Notes: a model not told the origin generated them from the sequence alone. 64,000 bases of DNA from Emticicia sp. C21 (GCF_003418935.1 NZ_QVMT01000003.1:124001-188000), one strand, 5' to 3'. Positions 1 through 8,589 are shown, counted from the stretch's first letter. Numbers and translations: made by a program.

Positions 1-1137
1 TCAGGTGAATGTCAGATTGTAGCTGTCTGTGATGTTGACGACAGACAAATCAAGCAATGTCTGGGAGAAATAGGCAAACTGACTAACGACCAACCGAAAA
101 TCTATAAAAACTATCAGGAATTACTGCAAAAAGAAAAACCTGAAATTGTCATCAATGCTACACCTGACCACTGGCATGCTTTGATTGCCATTGATGCGAT
201 GAAAAGCGGAGCACATGTGTATCTGGAGAAACCCATCGGACATACCATTAATGAGGGAAAAGCCATTGTAAAAACTGCCCGTGATACCCAAAAAATCTGT
301 ATTACAGGTTTCCATCGCCGTTATTCGCCACATAACGTGAGCGGACAGGAGTTTTTGAAATCGGGTAAAGTGGGTAAAATCAAAGAGGTACGCGCCTTTG
401 TAACTTATAATTTCGGGCAAGGTAAAGTGGTGCCTGATGAGCCTACTCCGGCAGAAATAGATTGGAATATGTGGTGTGGCCCGGGCCCTTTAGTGCCTTA
501 TAACCGAGCTATTCACCCGAGAAACTGGCGTAATCAGATAGATTTTGCCAATGGTATGGTTGGCGACTGGGGCCCACACTGGTTTGACCAGATTTTGTGG
601 TGGACAGACGAAATTGCCCCTAAAAAAGTATATTCAATGGCAAGTACAAAGTTTAATACCAATAACAATAATGCCCCTGAGAGTCAGGTAGTAGCTTATG
701 AGTTTGAAGATTTTACGTGTACGTGGGAACATAGTACGTTAAATGGCAGACCTACTTCAAAAACAGAAGAAGTAGGGGTATATTTCCATGGCACAGAGGG
801 TACTTTCCATATGGGTTGGACTAAAGGCTGGACATTTTTCCCGAGAGATACCAAGAAAGAAATCATCCATCAGGATCCTGTTTTGAATTTGCCGGATTTG
901 CAGAATATTGACCTGGTTTTTGCTGACTTATTAAAGTCTATCAAATCAAAACAATTGCCATTTGCAGATATTCTGAAAGGCCATAGAGCTACCAATATGA
1001 GTTTATTAGGTATGGCAGCGTTGAAAGCAGGTAAAAGCCTGGAGTGGGATAGAGAAAAAGAAGTTTTCCTTGACCCAACTGCTAACAAGTACCTGAGCAG
1101 ACAGTATAGAAAGGGTTGGGTGTATCCGAAGGCTTGA
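1..1137 (+). CDS. Gfo/Idh/MocA family oxidoreductase, 5' truncated by the window edge
   Basis: The reading frame is open from base 1, so the start lies outside the window. About 378 codons are visible. The protein is an NAD(P)-dependent oxidoreductase acting on sugars or related polyols, probably cytoplasmic or exported (the N-terminus cannot be seen). The first visible residues fit the second half of the Rossmann fold (a VAVCDVD strand), followed by the family signature EKPIGH with its conserved lysine. A TPDHWH stretch before it is typical of the subgroup often found with secreted sugar-processing genes in Bacteroidota. The C-terminal half is the alpha/beta substrate domain (GDWGPHW region). 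The substrate cannot be told from sequence. Confidence 0.9.
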   Translation, partial: SGECQIVAVCDVDDRQIKQCLGEIGKLTNDQPKIYKNYQELLQKEKPEIVINATPDHWHALIAIDAMKSGAHVYLEKPIGHTINEGKAIVKTARDTQKICITGFHRRYSPHNVSGQEFLKSGKVGKIKEVRAFVTYNFGQGKVVPDEPTPAEIDWNMWCGPGPLVPYNRAIHPRNWRNQIDFANGMVGDWGPHWFDQILWWTDEIAPKKVYSMASTKFNTNNNNAPESQVVAYEFEDFTCTWEHSTLNGRPTSKTEEVGVYFHGTEGTFHMGWTKGWTFFPRDTKKEIIHQDPVLNLPDLQNIDLVFADLLKSIKSKQLPFADILKGHRATNMSLLGMAALKAGKSLEWDREKEVFLDPTANKYLSRQYRKGWVYPKA

Positions 1138-1419
1138 TGCTATTTAACCCCACACCCCAACGGCAGCGGCCGACCGTCCCTCTCCCCATTGTTGGGGAGA
1201 GGGGCACTTTGTTCTCTTCCCCATTGTTGGGGCGGACGCCGCGGAAGGGTTAGGGATGGGGTTCTTTCCGAAAACTTTTAAGATACTTCTCTATTACGCT
1301 ATAACCACTCTCATCAAATAAATCCCTACCATATTCCCACCTTTCCAACACCTCATCACATATCGGTTTGCATTGTAGCAAAATATCGACTTAATTTATT
1401 CAAAAATTAGCTAATCGAA
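1138..1419. repeat. Intergenic palindromic repeat (CCCTCTCCCC family)
   Basis: A perfect 10-base inverted repeat lies at 1178-1187 and 1194-1203 (CCCTCTCCCC, ATTGTT loop, GGGGAGAGGG). A second, partial TCCCCATTGTTGGGG follows at about 1218. Outer arms pair AACCCCACACCCC (about 1145) with a TAGGGATGGGGTT stretch near 1250-1264. The GC-rich composition contrasts with the AT-rich flanks, which fits a REP-like mobile repeat. It may also end transcription of the upstream oxidoreductase. Confidence 0.65.
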
Positions 1420-2826
1420 ATGCCAACTTACGGACAAATTAAAAGACAGATAGATTTAAACCCTTTCGCCCTATTGATGCTTCGGAATGAGCTAAAGGCT
1501 TTACCAAGCATTATTCAGGAAGATGAATACATTGATGCCTCAGTGCATGGCTACTGGAACAACCGACATGTATTGCTTTTGGCTACTACTAAACGCATCT
1601 TGTTGGTAGATAGTGACCAATATGGCGATGTAGAGGTGATTGAATTTCCCTACGATAAAACTGTAACGGTGCGCTGTCCGACACCGGATTCTGTGGTTTT
1701 TGGTACGGCTGAGCGAAAGGTAAAAGTTGACAATACCATAGAAGAATATATAGATGCTTTTTATAAAGTAGTAAATGCCCGACTGGAAGGAAAAGAACCA
1801 CAGATTTATCGGGAGCGCGATATCTATTCCAAAAATGCTGAGCAGGGACAGGAGGCATATTCAGAACAAAATCAGCCGGAATATACCAGTAATCCGTTTC
1901 ATGTATTACTGAAAGGCCTGGATGGAATTACGAAGATGATTAATCCTGATGTAAAGGTCAATCAGACAGAAAATGCGAAGCCTCACAAACCAACCGAGCA
2001 GATACCAGCCGTACCGGAGCAAACTTTAGATGAGCTTTTAGCTGAACTGAATGCTTTAGTAGGCTTGCAGAATGTGAAAGATGAGGTGAGTAGTCTGGTG
2101 AATGTATTGAAAATTGAAAAAATAAGAAAAGAGCAGGGTATCAAAGTGCCGGAGCGCTCGCTACACATGGTTTTTCATGGAAACCCGGGTACTGGTAAGA
2201 CAACTATTGCCCGATTATTAGCCAAGATTTTCAAGGCTTTGGGTGTTTTAAGCAAAGGACATTTGTATGAAACCGACCGCAGTGGTTTAGTGGCTGGATA
2301 CACCGGACAAACCTCTTTAAAAACCCGGGAGGTTTGTGAGAAATCGGAAGGTGGAATTTTATTTATTGATGAAGCCTATGCTCTTAATACAGACGATACT
2401 TATGGCCCTGAGGCGGTGAATACGATTGTAAAATATATGGAAGACCACCGCGACGATTTTGTGGTGATTGTGGCAGGCTATGAAGAGAAAATGACCGAGT
2501 TTATCAATTCCAATCCGGGGCTACATTCGAGGTTTAATAAGTATATTGGTTTTAAAGATTATACACCGGAAGAGATTCTGGAAATATATCTGATACAGGC
2601 TAATAAAGTGCAGTTGAAAGTAGAAGAAGGGGCTAAGAAAAAGGTGTATAAGCTATTCAAGAAGCTCTACGAAGACCGCGATTCATCGTTTGGGAATGGT
2701 CGTCTGGCACGTAATATTTTTGAAAAAACCTATGAGAAGCAAGCCAATCGTTTAGTAAAAGAGGGTATCGAAAAAGCAGACATCAGTCTGATAAAAGAGG
2801 CCGATATTCCGGTGATGGAAGATTAG
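1420..2826 (+). CDS. AAA+ ATPase of the CbxX/CfqX/SpoVK type with N-terminal PH-like region
   Basis: 468 residues. Residues about 1-120 resemble a bacterial PH-type domain (strands around HVLLLATTKRILLVD), which in other proteins binds partners or membranes. A low-complexity linker (130-200) follows. The AAA+ core begins near 203 with Walker A GNPGTGKT (254-261), Walker B ILFIDEA (313-319) and an arginine-finger-bearing LHSRFNKY segment. This core matches the CbxX/CfqX family of remodelling ATPases, whose best-known members are Rubisco activase-like. No RuBisCO is present, so the client is unknown. The ATG at 1420 follows an AT-rich leader without a clear Shine-Dalgarno sequence. The gene stands alone on its strand; the next start is 107 bases downstream. 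Confidence 0.85.
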   Translation: MPTYGQIKRQIDLNPFALLMLRNELKALPSIIQEDEYIDASVHGYWNNRHVLLLATTKRILLVDSDQYGDVEVIEFPYDKTVTVRCPTPDSVVFGTAERKVKVDNTIEEYIDAFYKVVNARLEGKEPQIYRERDIYSKNAEQGQEAYSEQNQPEYTSNPFHVLLKGLDGITKMINPDVKVNQTENAKPHKPTEQIPAVPEQTLDELLAELNALVGLQNVKDEVSSLVNVLKIEKIRKEQGIKVPERSLHMVFHGNPGTGKTTIARLLAKIFKALGVLSKGHLYETDRSGLVAGYTGQTSLKTREVCEKSEGGILFIDEAYALNTDDTYGPEAVNTIVKYMEDHRDDFVVIVAGYEEKMTEFINSNPGLHSRFNKYIGFKDYTPEEILEIYLIQANKVQLKVEEGAKKKVYKLFKKLYEDRDSSFGNGRLARNIFEKTYEKQANRLVKEGIEKADISLIKEADIPVMED

Positions 2827-2905
2827 CCTTTATCCTCGAAAATAGCCTGTTATCCTATCATAAATCCATCTCTATAATTAATGTACTATGGTATTATGGA
2901 AATCT

Positions 2906-2913
2906 TATATTTG
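2906..2913 (+). promoter_or_regulatory. Candidate -7 element TATATTTG
   Basis: TATATTTG matches the Bacteroidota -7 consensus TAnnTTTG and sits 20 bases before the ATG at 2934. The -33 element is not clear. Confidence 0.4.
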
Positions 2914-2933
2914 TAATAGTAAATGAAAATAAG

Positions 2934-3416
2934 ATGAGAAACACATTTAACTATTTAAAAAAAGCACTCGATAATAAAGTTGATATTTTAGACAGAGATG
3001 CAGAGGTGGGTTATGTACAGTTCGAAACTTTTAAAACTGATGTAGCAGGAGTATTTAAGCACAAAAAGTACGTTTTTAAAAAGAAGAACTTCTGGAGTGC
3101 TAATTACGATATTTATAGAGAAGACAATCAGCAATTGATTGGTGAAGTGATATTCTCTGTCTGGAAAGGGAAGGCCGATATTACGCTGATAAACGGAGAA
3201 AAGTTTACGATGAAGGCTAAAAATTTCTGGAATACCCAATGGAGTCTGGATGATACGAATAGAGAGGTAGTAGACTTTGAACAAACCAAAAACTTCTGGA
3301 CTGACGAGGGGACGGTTACAGTGACAAGCAATGATAGTGAGAAAATGGGCCTACTGGTGCTGTTAAGCGTTTTTGTGAATTTTGTTTATCGCAGAAGGGC
3401 GGCAGAGGCAGCTTAA
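2934..3416 (+). CDS. Small beta-rich protein with three KNFW motifs, unknown function
   Basis: 160 residues, no signal peptide. The motif KNFW occurs three times (51-54, 96-99, 119-122), each between beta-prone segments, so the protein may be a repeat-built beta sheet of the LURP-one/tubby-like kind; that comparison is a guess from the pattern. A hydrophobic stretch near residues 139-151 (LLVLLSVFVNFVY) followed by RRR could be a C-terminal membrane anchor with a positive cytoplasmic tail. It has a plausible promoter at 2906 and a hairpin terminator at 3473, so it is probably transcribed alone. Confidence 0.7.
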   Translation: MRNTFNYLKKALDNKVDILDRDAEVGYVQFETFKTDVAGVFKHKKYVFKKKNFWSANYDIYREDNQQLIGEVIFSVWKGKADITLINGEKFTMKAKNFWNTQWSLDDTNREVVDFEQTKNFWTDEGTVTVTSNDSEKMGLLVLLSVFVNFVYRRRAAEAA

Positions 3417-3472
3417 GCGAATGAACATTGAGTGATTTAGTGATTAGGAAATTAATTATTTGAATACCGTAG

Positions 3473-3505
3473 AGAGGTTGATAGATCATATCAACCTCTT
3501 TTTTT
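3473..3505 (+). terminator. Rho-independent terminator
   Basis: AGAGGTTGATA (3473-3483), a 5-base loop and TATCAACCTCT (3489-3499) form a perfect 11-bp stem followed by a run of T. It ends the KNFW protein transcript. Because it lies before 3610, it also argues against upstream starts for the next gene. Confidence 0.85.
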
Positions 3506-3609
3506 GTTGCCAACCGCCCAGTAAATTTTCAGATAGGCTTTCGTATAATCCTTTGGTTTTGTGTGCTTCATTACAAATTTTTGCAGGCAGAAATCCAAAC
3601 ATATATTTT

Positions 3610-5589
3610 ATGAGAACCTACACTTTACTTGTTTTATGTACCTTATCAGGGCTTTATTCTTTTGCCCAATCTTCGGCTGCTACTATTTTGCCTAATACGG
3701 CCACTTTTAAAACCAATATCAGCAATGGATATGCAGGGTATTTTGAAACCAATCACGCCTCTAATCCTTCGCCTGTGCTAGGTGCTTTTAACAAGTCTAT
3801 CGGTCCGGGCGGATGGTTTTCAATTGATAATGTCAACAATTTTTCACCTACTATCTATGCTACGACGGTTGGTTCGGGGACTGTTATTCAGGGTAGAAAT
3901 ACGGGTACAGGCATCGGGGCAGGGTTTTCAATTGAGAATCCTTCAAACACTAATACAGCATTATATGCTATTACCGATGGCAAAGGTGGAGCGGCAAATT
4001 TTCAACTGAATAATACTACATCGACTGTCCATGCACTGAATGTAACAAACATGGGTACGGGTTTTGCCATCAATGGAGTTACCATAGGTACAGGCGGTGC
4101 AGGAAGATTTGAAATCAGTGCAGCCGGTAACACTGCCCGCACAATATATGCCACCAATAAAGGCAAAGGAAGAGTGGGTTATTTTCAAACCGCTAATACT
4201 CTCAGCGACTCAGTTACTTTGGCGGCTGTTACCAACGGTCAGGCAAATGCCTTTGAGGCTTATACCACCGGTGGTGGTATGGCAGGGTATTTTCAGATAA
4301 ACAGCCCATTCAGCACCAATAAGGCATTGTATGCCCTTTCTAATGGTACCGGGCCTACGTTTTCATCTCAGGCTATTGGAAATGGTCGGGCAGGTGAATT
4401 TTTTGTGAATTCGGCAGGTAGTGCAGCACAGGCTGTTTTTGCTTATGGTAGCGGTACCGGAAGCACCATTGAATCGCGGGCTGTTGGGAGTGGTACTGCT
4501 ATCAATGCCATCAGTACAGGTTCAGGGCCGGCGGGTGTTTTTGTCAATCAAAGTGCCAATTCAACTACCTCTTTATGGTCTTCAACCTATGGGTTTGGTA
4601 ATGCCGGGAATTTCCAGACCGGAAATGCCTCAAATCCGGCTGCAACGATATTTGCCAGTGGTTTTGGTAGTGGTAATACAATTGAGACTGTTAGTAATGG
4701 TACTGGTCGGGCGGCTTATTTTTTTGTAGATAATATGAATAGTGTAGCCACTGCGGTTCTGGCTAAAACATCGGGTAGCGGTATTGTTTTTGAAAGCCAG
4801 ACTACAGGCACCGGCAAGGCAGGGCATTTTCAGATTACTAATACCGGTAATACTAATTCTGGTATATATGTTACAACTAATGGTACAGGCAAAGCAGGAG
4901 AGTTTTATGCAACTAATAATAACAATGCAAATGCGGCAGTTTTTGCCAAAACAGTTGGTACAGGAGAAGCAGGTCGTTTTGAAGTGGAGAATGAGTTTAC
5001 GACCAATCCGGCATTATATGCGGTGAGTAACTCGAGCGAAGGGCCAGCTTTAATGGCTCGCACCACCAATGGCCTGGGCGATATAGCTATTTTTAAAGAC
5101 CAGGGTAATTTTAATGTAGCTCGCATCAATTATCAGGGTACAGGGTATTTTAATGGCGGTACGCAAATCATGGGTGCCGATTTAGCCGAAGCATTCGAAG
5201 TAGAAGGAGAGAAGTCTGAGTACGAACCGGGTGATGTATTAGTGATTTCTGAAAGCACGGATAGAACCGTAGAAAAATCAAGCCAGGCTTATTCATCCTT
5301 AGTGGCAGGTGTATATGCGACCAAACCGGGTGTATTATTGAGAGAAGATAATGTAAATAATGATTTGGATAAGCAAGTACCTATGGGGGTAGTAGGAGTA
5401 ATACCCACCAAAGTTTGCAACGAAGGCGGGAAAATCAAAAGAGGTGATTTACTGGTAACTTCCTCAAAAACAGGCTATGCCATGAAAGGTGACCCTGCTA
5501 AATTGGGCTTCGGGCATATTCTCGGTAAAGCGTTACAGGATTTTGACGGAACAGAAGGCAAAATCAAAGTACTGGTAAATGTCAGATAA
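3610..5589 (+). CDS. Secreted Gly-rich repeat protein with conserved C-terminal domain
   Basis: 659 residues from the ATG at 3610. An in-frame TTG at 3460 is rejected because it would place a terminator inside the gene and mask the signal peptide (TLLVLCTLSGLYSFAQ). Residues about 30-520 are imperfect repeats of roughly 24-35 residues with the pattern GTGxAGxFxxxNxxNxxxALYAxTxGxG, likely a beta-solenoid or fibre shaft. The C-terminal ~140 residues form a distinct domain starting GADLAEAFEVEG and containing EPGDVLVIS, VPMGVVGVIPTKV and KRGDLLVTSSKTGYAMK. It resembles C-terminal domains of phage tail-spike-like and autoproteolytic surface proteins, though the assignment is uncertain. No T9SS C-terminal signal is obvious. 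Confidence 0.75.
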   Translation: MRTYTLLVLCTLSGLYSFAQSSAATILPNTATFKTNISNGYAGYFETNHASNPSPVLGAFNKSIGPGGWFSIDNVNNFSPTIYATTVGSGTVIQGRNTGTGIGAGFSIENPSNTNTALYAITDGKGGAANFQLNNTTSTVHALNVTNMGTGFAINGVTIGTGGAGRFEISAAGNTARTIYATNKGKGRVGYFQTANTLSDSVTLAAVTNGQANAFEAYTTGGGMAGYFQINSPFSTNKALYALSNGTGPTFSSQAIGNGRAGEFFVNSAGSAAQAVFAYGSGTGSTIESRAVGSGTAINAISTGSGPAGVFVNQSANSTTSLWSSTYGFGNAGNFQTGNASNPAATIFASGFGSGNTIETVSNGTGRAAYFFVDNMNSVATAVLAKTSGSGIVFESQTTGTGKAGHFQITNTGNTNSGIYVTTNGTGKAGEFYATNNNNANAAVFAKTVGTGEAGRFEVENEFTTNPALYAVSNSSEGPALMARTTNGLGDIAIFKDQGNFNVARINYQGTGYFNGGTQIMGADLAEAFEVEGEKSEYEPGDVLVISESTDRTVEKSSQAYSSLVAGVYATKPGVLLREDNVNNDLDKQVPMGVVGVIPTKVCNEGGKIKRGDLLVTSSKTGYAMKGDPAKLGFGHILGKALQDFDGTEGKIKVLVNVR

Positions 5590-5591
5590 AC

Positions 5592-6299
5592 TTACAACAT
5601 ACCATCCGGATTAGGTACAAAATTCAGGAATGAATCTGAATGCGTCTGGTATTTCTCGGTATCTAATTTATAGAGGAATGCGCCTTTCTTCGAAAATCCT
5701 TTTTGCTTCTCTTTTAATTTGATTAAAAGTCCGGTAGAAAGGATTTTTCTGCTGAAATTCCGTTTATCGAAATTACTGCCATAAATGGCTTCGTAGAGAT
5801 TCTGTATCTGTGGAATTGTAAAGGTTTCAGGCATTAATTCAAATCCAATCGGGTGAAAGGCTGCTTTATAACGCAGGCGTTCAATCGCCATTTTTATCAT
5901 TTCTGCATGATCAAAGAGCAATTCAGGTAAATCGTGCATCGAAAACCAATGGGCATGGTAAGTATCCGAAATTTTTGTTTCGTAGTCTTTTACATTCACT
6001 AAAGCATAATAAGCTACAGCCACCGTTCTTTCAACCGGATCACGGTTAGGGTCGCCAAAAGCGCCTAATTGCTCCAGAAATACACCTGTCAGGTTGGTTA
6101 GTTCAAATAAAATCCGGTCAGCTGCCTGGTCGAGGCTTTCAGAGGGCTTCAACCAGCCACCCATCAACGACCAGGTATCGCGGTCGGTCTGAACGCCTCT
6201 TTTAACCAGTAATAATTTTAATTCTTCTCCATCGAACCCGAAAATAATCGAGTCGAGTGCTACCAGGCACTTGGTTTGTTGTTTATATTGTTCTAACAT
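5592..6299 (-). CDS. NUDIX-fold transcriptional regulator (NrtR/AraR-like)
   Basis: 235 residues. The N-terminal NUDIX fold spans about 10-150 and a C-terminal winged helix about 155-225 (TIPQIQNLYEAIYG, then KRNFSRKIL). The NUDIX box starts GGWLKPSE near residue 47, but the catalytic RE..EE core reads RILFEL, so two of the three metal-binding glutamates are replaced and the TG follows a two-residue insertion. Known relatives are NrtR (NAD metabolism) and AraR (arabinose) in Bacteroidetes, where the NUDIX domain senses a ligand instead of hydrolysing it. The gene ends 3 bases from the convergent repeat protein and is divergent from the ABC ATPase gene at 6431. The target is not known. Confidence 0.85.
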   Translation of the reverse strand: MLEQYKQQTKCLVALDSIIFGFDGEELKLLLVKRGVQTDRDTWSLMGGWLKPSESLDQAADRILFELTNLTGVFLEQLGAFGDPNRDPVERTVAVAYYALVNVKDYETKISDTYHAHWFSMHDLPELLFDHAEMIKMAIERLRYKAAFHPIGFELMPETFTIPQIQNLYEAIYGSNFDKRNFSRKILSTGLLIKLKEKQKGFSKKGAFLYKLDTEKYQTHSDSFLNFVPNPDGML

Positions 6300-6410
6300 T
6301 TCCTGTTGAGCTTGCAGGTATTTTCTCTTTTAGGTTAATTAATATTTAACAATATTATGAAAGTGAATGCCCACCCACAACAAAAAAGCAGAATTTCTAT
6401 AAAAAAGCCC

Positions 6411-6418
6411 TAATTTTG
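6411..6418 (+). promoter_or_regulatory. Candidate -7 element TAATTTTG
   Basis: An exact TAnnTTTG match 12 bases before the ATG at 6431, which implies a very short leader for the ABC ATPase gene. The -33 box is weak. It lies in the divergent region shared with the NUDIX regulator. Confidence 0.5.
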
Positions 6419-6430
6419 TAATAAAAACGA

Positions 6431-7390
6431 ATGCCATTGCTCAAAATACAGCATCTGTCCAAATCATTCGAGGATAAAAAAGCGGTTAATCATATTTCAT
6501 TTACCTTAGAGAAAGGAGAGATTCTGGCGATTCTGGGCGAAAGTGGTTCAGGAAAAACCACCTTGTTACACCTCGTTGGTGCCTTTAAAGAACCTGACGA
6601 GGGAATATTGCTACTGGATGATAAGCGCATTACTCCCCCCTCTGAAAAACTCATTGCAGGCCACCCCGATATTAAGCTTGTCAGACAGGATTACGGACTT
6701 TTCCCGAATATCTCCATCCGTGAAAATATCGCTTATGAACTTCGGTATTATGAGGAAACTTATCGGAATAAACGCGTTGATAAACTCTTAAAATTAAGTG
6801 GTTTAGACAAAGTGCAGGTACATTTGCCTCGCGAAGTATCAGGTGGAGAGCAACAGAGAGCCGTAATTGTAAAGGCCATTGCCGAGCAACCGAAACTCTT
6901 GTTGTTAGACGAACCTTTCAGCCATCTGGATGCCGTTAATAAACGAAAGCTGAAAGCAGAAATACTAAAACTGATTAAAGCCGAAGAGGTAAGCTGCATC
7001 TTCGTAACACACGATGTGAGTGATGCCTATGGCATGGCTGACCATCTGGCTATTATGCGTAAAGGCAAAATACTGCAATTGGATACTCCGCAAAAGGTCT
7101 ATCAGAACCCGATGAACCAATATGTAGCTGAGATTACAGGCGAAGTAAATGTGGTAAGTAAAGAGTGGTTAGAGAGCGTTGGGGTATCGGATTTACTTAA
7201 TGTATTTATTCGCCCTGAGCAGATTTCTATTGCTGCTTCATCAAATTTGAAAGCTAAAGTTTTATCCCTGAAATTTCTGGGTAGTTATTATGAAGTATTG
7301 ATTAAAATCGGGGCACAAGAATTGAAGATGTTTAGTTTCGAGCCTTTGATAGTGGGGCAGGAGATAGGGGTGGGTATTCGTCGTTTGTAG
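6431..7390 (+). CDS. Orphan ABC transporter ATP-binding protein (PotA/FbpC-like)
   Basis: 319 residues. Walker A GESGSGKT at 36-43, a Q-loop (VRQDYGLFPN) near 85, signature VSGGEQQRA near 136, Walker B LLLLDEP and an H-loop (FVTHD). A C-terminal TOBE-like regulatory region (about 235-319) is typical of ATPases serving polyamine, iron(III) or sugar importers. No permease or binding protein lies beside it, so it either energises a distant transporter or works with another partner. It is divergently transcribed from the NUDIX-fold regulator, a layout that suggests control by it (inference). Confidence 0.88.
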   Translation: MPLLKIQHLSKSFEDKKAVNHISFTLEKGEILAILGESGSGKTTLLHLVGAFKEPDEGILLLDDKRITPPSEKLIAGHPDIKLVRQDYGLFPNISIRENIAYELRYYEETYRNKRVDKLLKLSGLDKVQVHLPREVSGGEQQRAVIVKAIAEQPKLLLLDEPFSHLDAVNKRKLKAEILKLIKAEEVSCIFVTHDVSDAYGMADHLAIMRKGKILQLDTPQKVYQNPMNQYVAEITGEVNVVSKEWLESVGVSDLLNVFIRPEQISIAASSNLKAKVLSLKFLGSYYEVLIKIGAQELKMFSFEPLIVGQEIGVGIRRL

Positions 7391-8029
7391 TTCTTCCATT
7401 GATTTGGCTCTCTCTGAATAACAATTAAAGTCCTAAACCAATCAAACTATACAATTCCCCATTTATAAAGAGTGCTCTGTCAAAATTTGCTAAAGCATCT
7501 AACAAAGCACTGATAAAGCATATATCAAAGCAATGCAAAAGCACTTACTAAAGCATTGATAGTGCAGATAAATCAGAAATAAAATAACCTATTAAACCAA
7601 AAAAAGTATAATCTGTCAAAATTGATTAGCATTCAGGAATAAGCGTTCTTAAATGTAAAATAAAAATACATTTAAAGGGGCGCAACGTAGAGACAGGGCA
7701 ATGCTCTGTCTCTACAATTTAGGCAATCCAAAAAACGGGTATTTTAAAAAACTACATCAGTTCCGACTTTATCTTTAGGTGAAATTTCTGAAAGCTGACA
7801 ACCCAGACTGGCCGCCCACAACTGCCGTCCACCCAATAAATTTGCCCAAATATATGTCGTATAAAACAACATAAGACTTATAACCACCTCTTCAAGAGTA
7901 TGATTATTCCAAAAACCTCATCAAACACTTTGAAAACATAATACTAAGTGGGAAATTTAGGAGGATGCCCAGTTGAGAAGCCCAGTAAGGAGCACCCTGC
8001 CTTGGGTAACCATTTGCATAACTATTGAC
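7391..8029. other. Long non-coding gap with AAAGCA-rich and GTAGAGACAG palindromic segments
   Basis: I see no convincing gene here. The stretch at about 7490-7565 repeats the word AAAGCA six or more times at irregular intervals. A perfect 10-base inverted repeat GTAGAGACAG (7687-7696) / CTGTCTCTAC (7706-7715) belongs to a family seen again at 59367 and 62538-62679. The rest is AT-rich and unstructured by eye. Confidence 0.6.
7687..7715. repeat. Palindromic repeat, GAGAC family copy 1
   Basis: GTAGAGACAG and CTGTCTCTAC flank a 9-base GGCAATGCT centre. The same layout (GAGAC arms around a GCAATGC-like centre) recurs at 59367-59389, 62538-62574 and 62658-62679, so this is a dispersed repeat rather than a gene-specific site. 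Confidence 0.7.
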
Positions 8030-8383
8030 ATGAACGAAGAGAAAAAAAGAGCTGTAAGCATAATTAAAGTGACATCAGAAAAGGTGACCAATAAAGTGGG
8101 AACCTTTTTGAACAGGGACAGCATCGGAAGCCTGTTTGGAAGGATGATAGGCTATACTTATGAGCAGGTAGTTTCGAAATGTGGCAATGTTCAGATCACT
8201 CAAACTGCATCAGAAAAGGTTACCAATATGGTAGGAACCTTTTTGAAAAAAGACTGCGGTGGTTTCCAGATTATCAGTGTACCTACAATTCAAGCGGCAT
8301 CAAAAAAGGTTACCAATATGGTGGGAACCTTTTTGAAAAAAGAATGTGATGGTTTCCAGATTATCAATGTTCAAACCACTTAA
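8030..8383 (+). CDS. Repeat-containing ORF with premature stop (EKVTNMVGTFLKK units)
   Basis: 117 codons from the ATG at 8030; a TTG at 7973 is a less likely start. The protein carries three copies of a unit with the core SEKVTNxVGTFL. Copies 2-4 are exactly 90 bases apart in DNA (GCATCA at 8207, 8297, 8387). The fourth copy lies beyond the stop: TAA at 8381-8383 occupies the place of the CAA codon in copies 2 and 3, and the frame then stays open to TGA at 8447-8449. At DNA level each unit also has inverted arms (AAAAGGTT 8214-8221 / AACCTTTT 8236-8243), so the array may be structural rather than coding. I do not recognise the product. Confidence 0.4.
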   Translation: MNEEKKRAVSIIKVTSEKVTNKVGTFLNRDSIGSLFGRMIGYTYEQVVSKCGNVQITQTASEKVTNMVGTFLKKDCGGFQIISVPTIQAASKKVTNMVGTFLKKECDGFQIINVQTT

Positions 8384-8449
8384 ACGGCATCAGAAAAGGT
8401 TACCGATATGATGGGAACCTTTTTGAAAGAGAGCAGCCGTAATAAATGA
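8073..8449 (+). repeat. Four-copy hairpin-forming tandem repeat, 90-bp period in copies 2-4
   Basis: Units start near 8073, 8207, 8297 and 8387. They share the core AAAGGTTACCAATATGGT followed by (A/G)GGAACCTTTTTGAA. Arms AAAGGTT/AACCTTT can fold back on themselves in each unit. Copy 1 is more diverged and 134 bases from copy 2. The codon-length period suggests coding origin; the conserved arms suggest an RNA or DNA structure. Confidence 0.7.
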
Positions 8450-8554
8450 GATTACCAGAATACTCGATGTGATTTTATAGGTGTTAAATTTTAAAAATTA
8501 GACAAATTCCATTAGTAAATTCTGGAAAATCAAGTCTTTTCAAAATTTACTCCC

Positions 8555-8562
8555 TAAATTTG
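8555..8562 (+). promoter_or_regulatory. Candidate -7 element TAAATTTG for hisB
   Basis: An exact TAnnTTTG match 28 bases before the hisB ATG. The upstream -33 region is TTTT-rich without a clean TTTG. Confidence 0.45.
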
Positions 8563-8589
8563 TTGTAAAAAAACACTATTCAAAAAGCA

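Noticed and set aside
3460-3609. TTG start for the Gly-rich repeat protein at 3460
   Set aside because: It would run through a perfect terminator hairpin (3473-3505) and precede the signal peptide, so ATG 3610 is preferred.
5592-6299. Active NUDIX hydrolase
   Set aside because: Catalytic RE..EE positions read RILFEL and the winged helix is present, so a regulator fits better.
8073-8449. Possible CRISPR-like array
   Set aside because: Only four units, they lie in a frame that is open through copies 1-3, and the sequence between cores is itself repeated, so there are no unique spacers.
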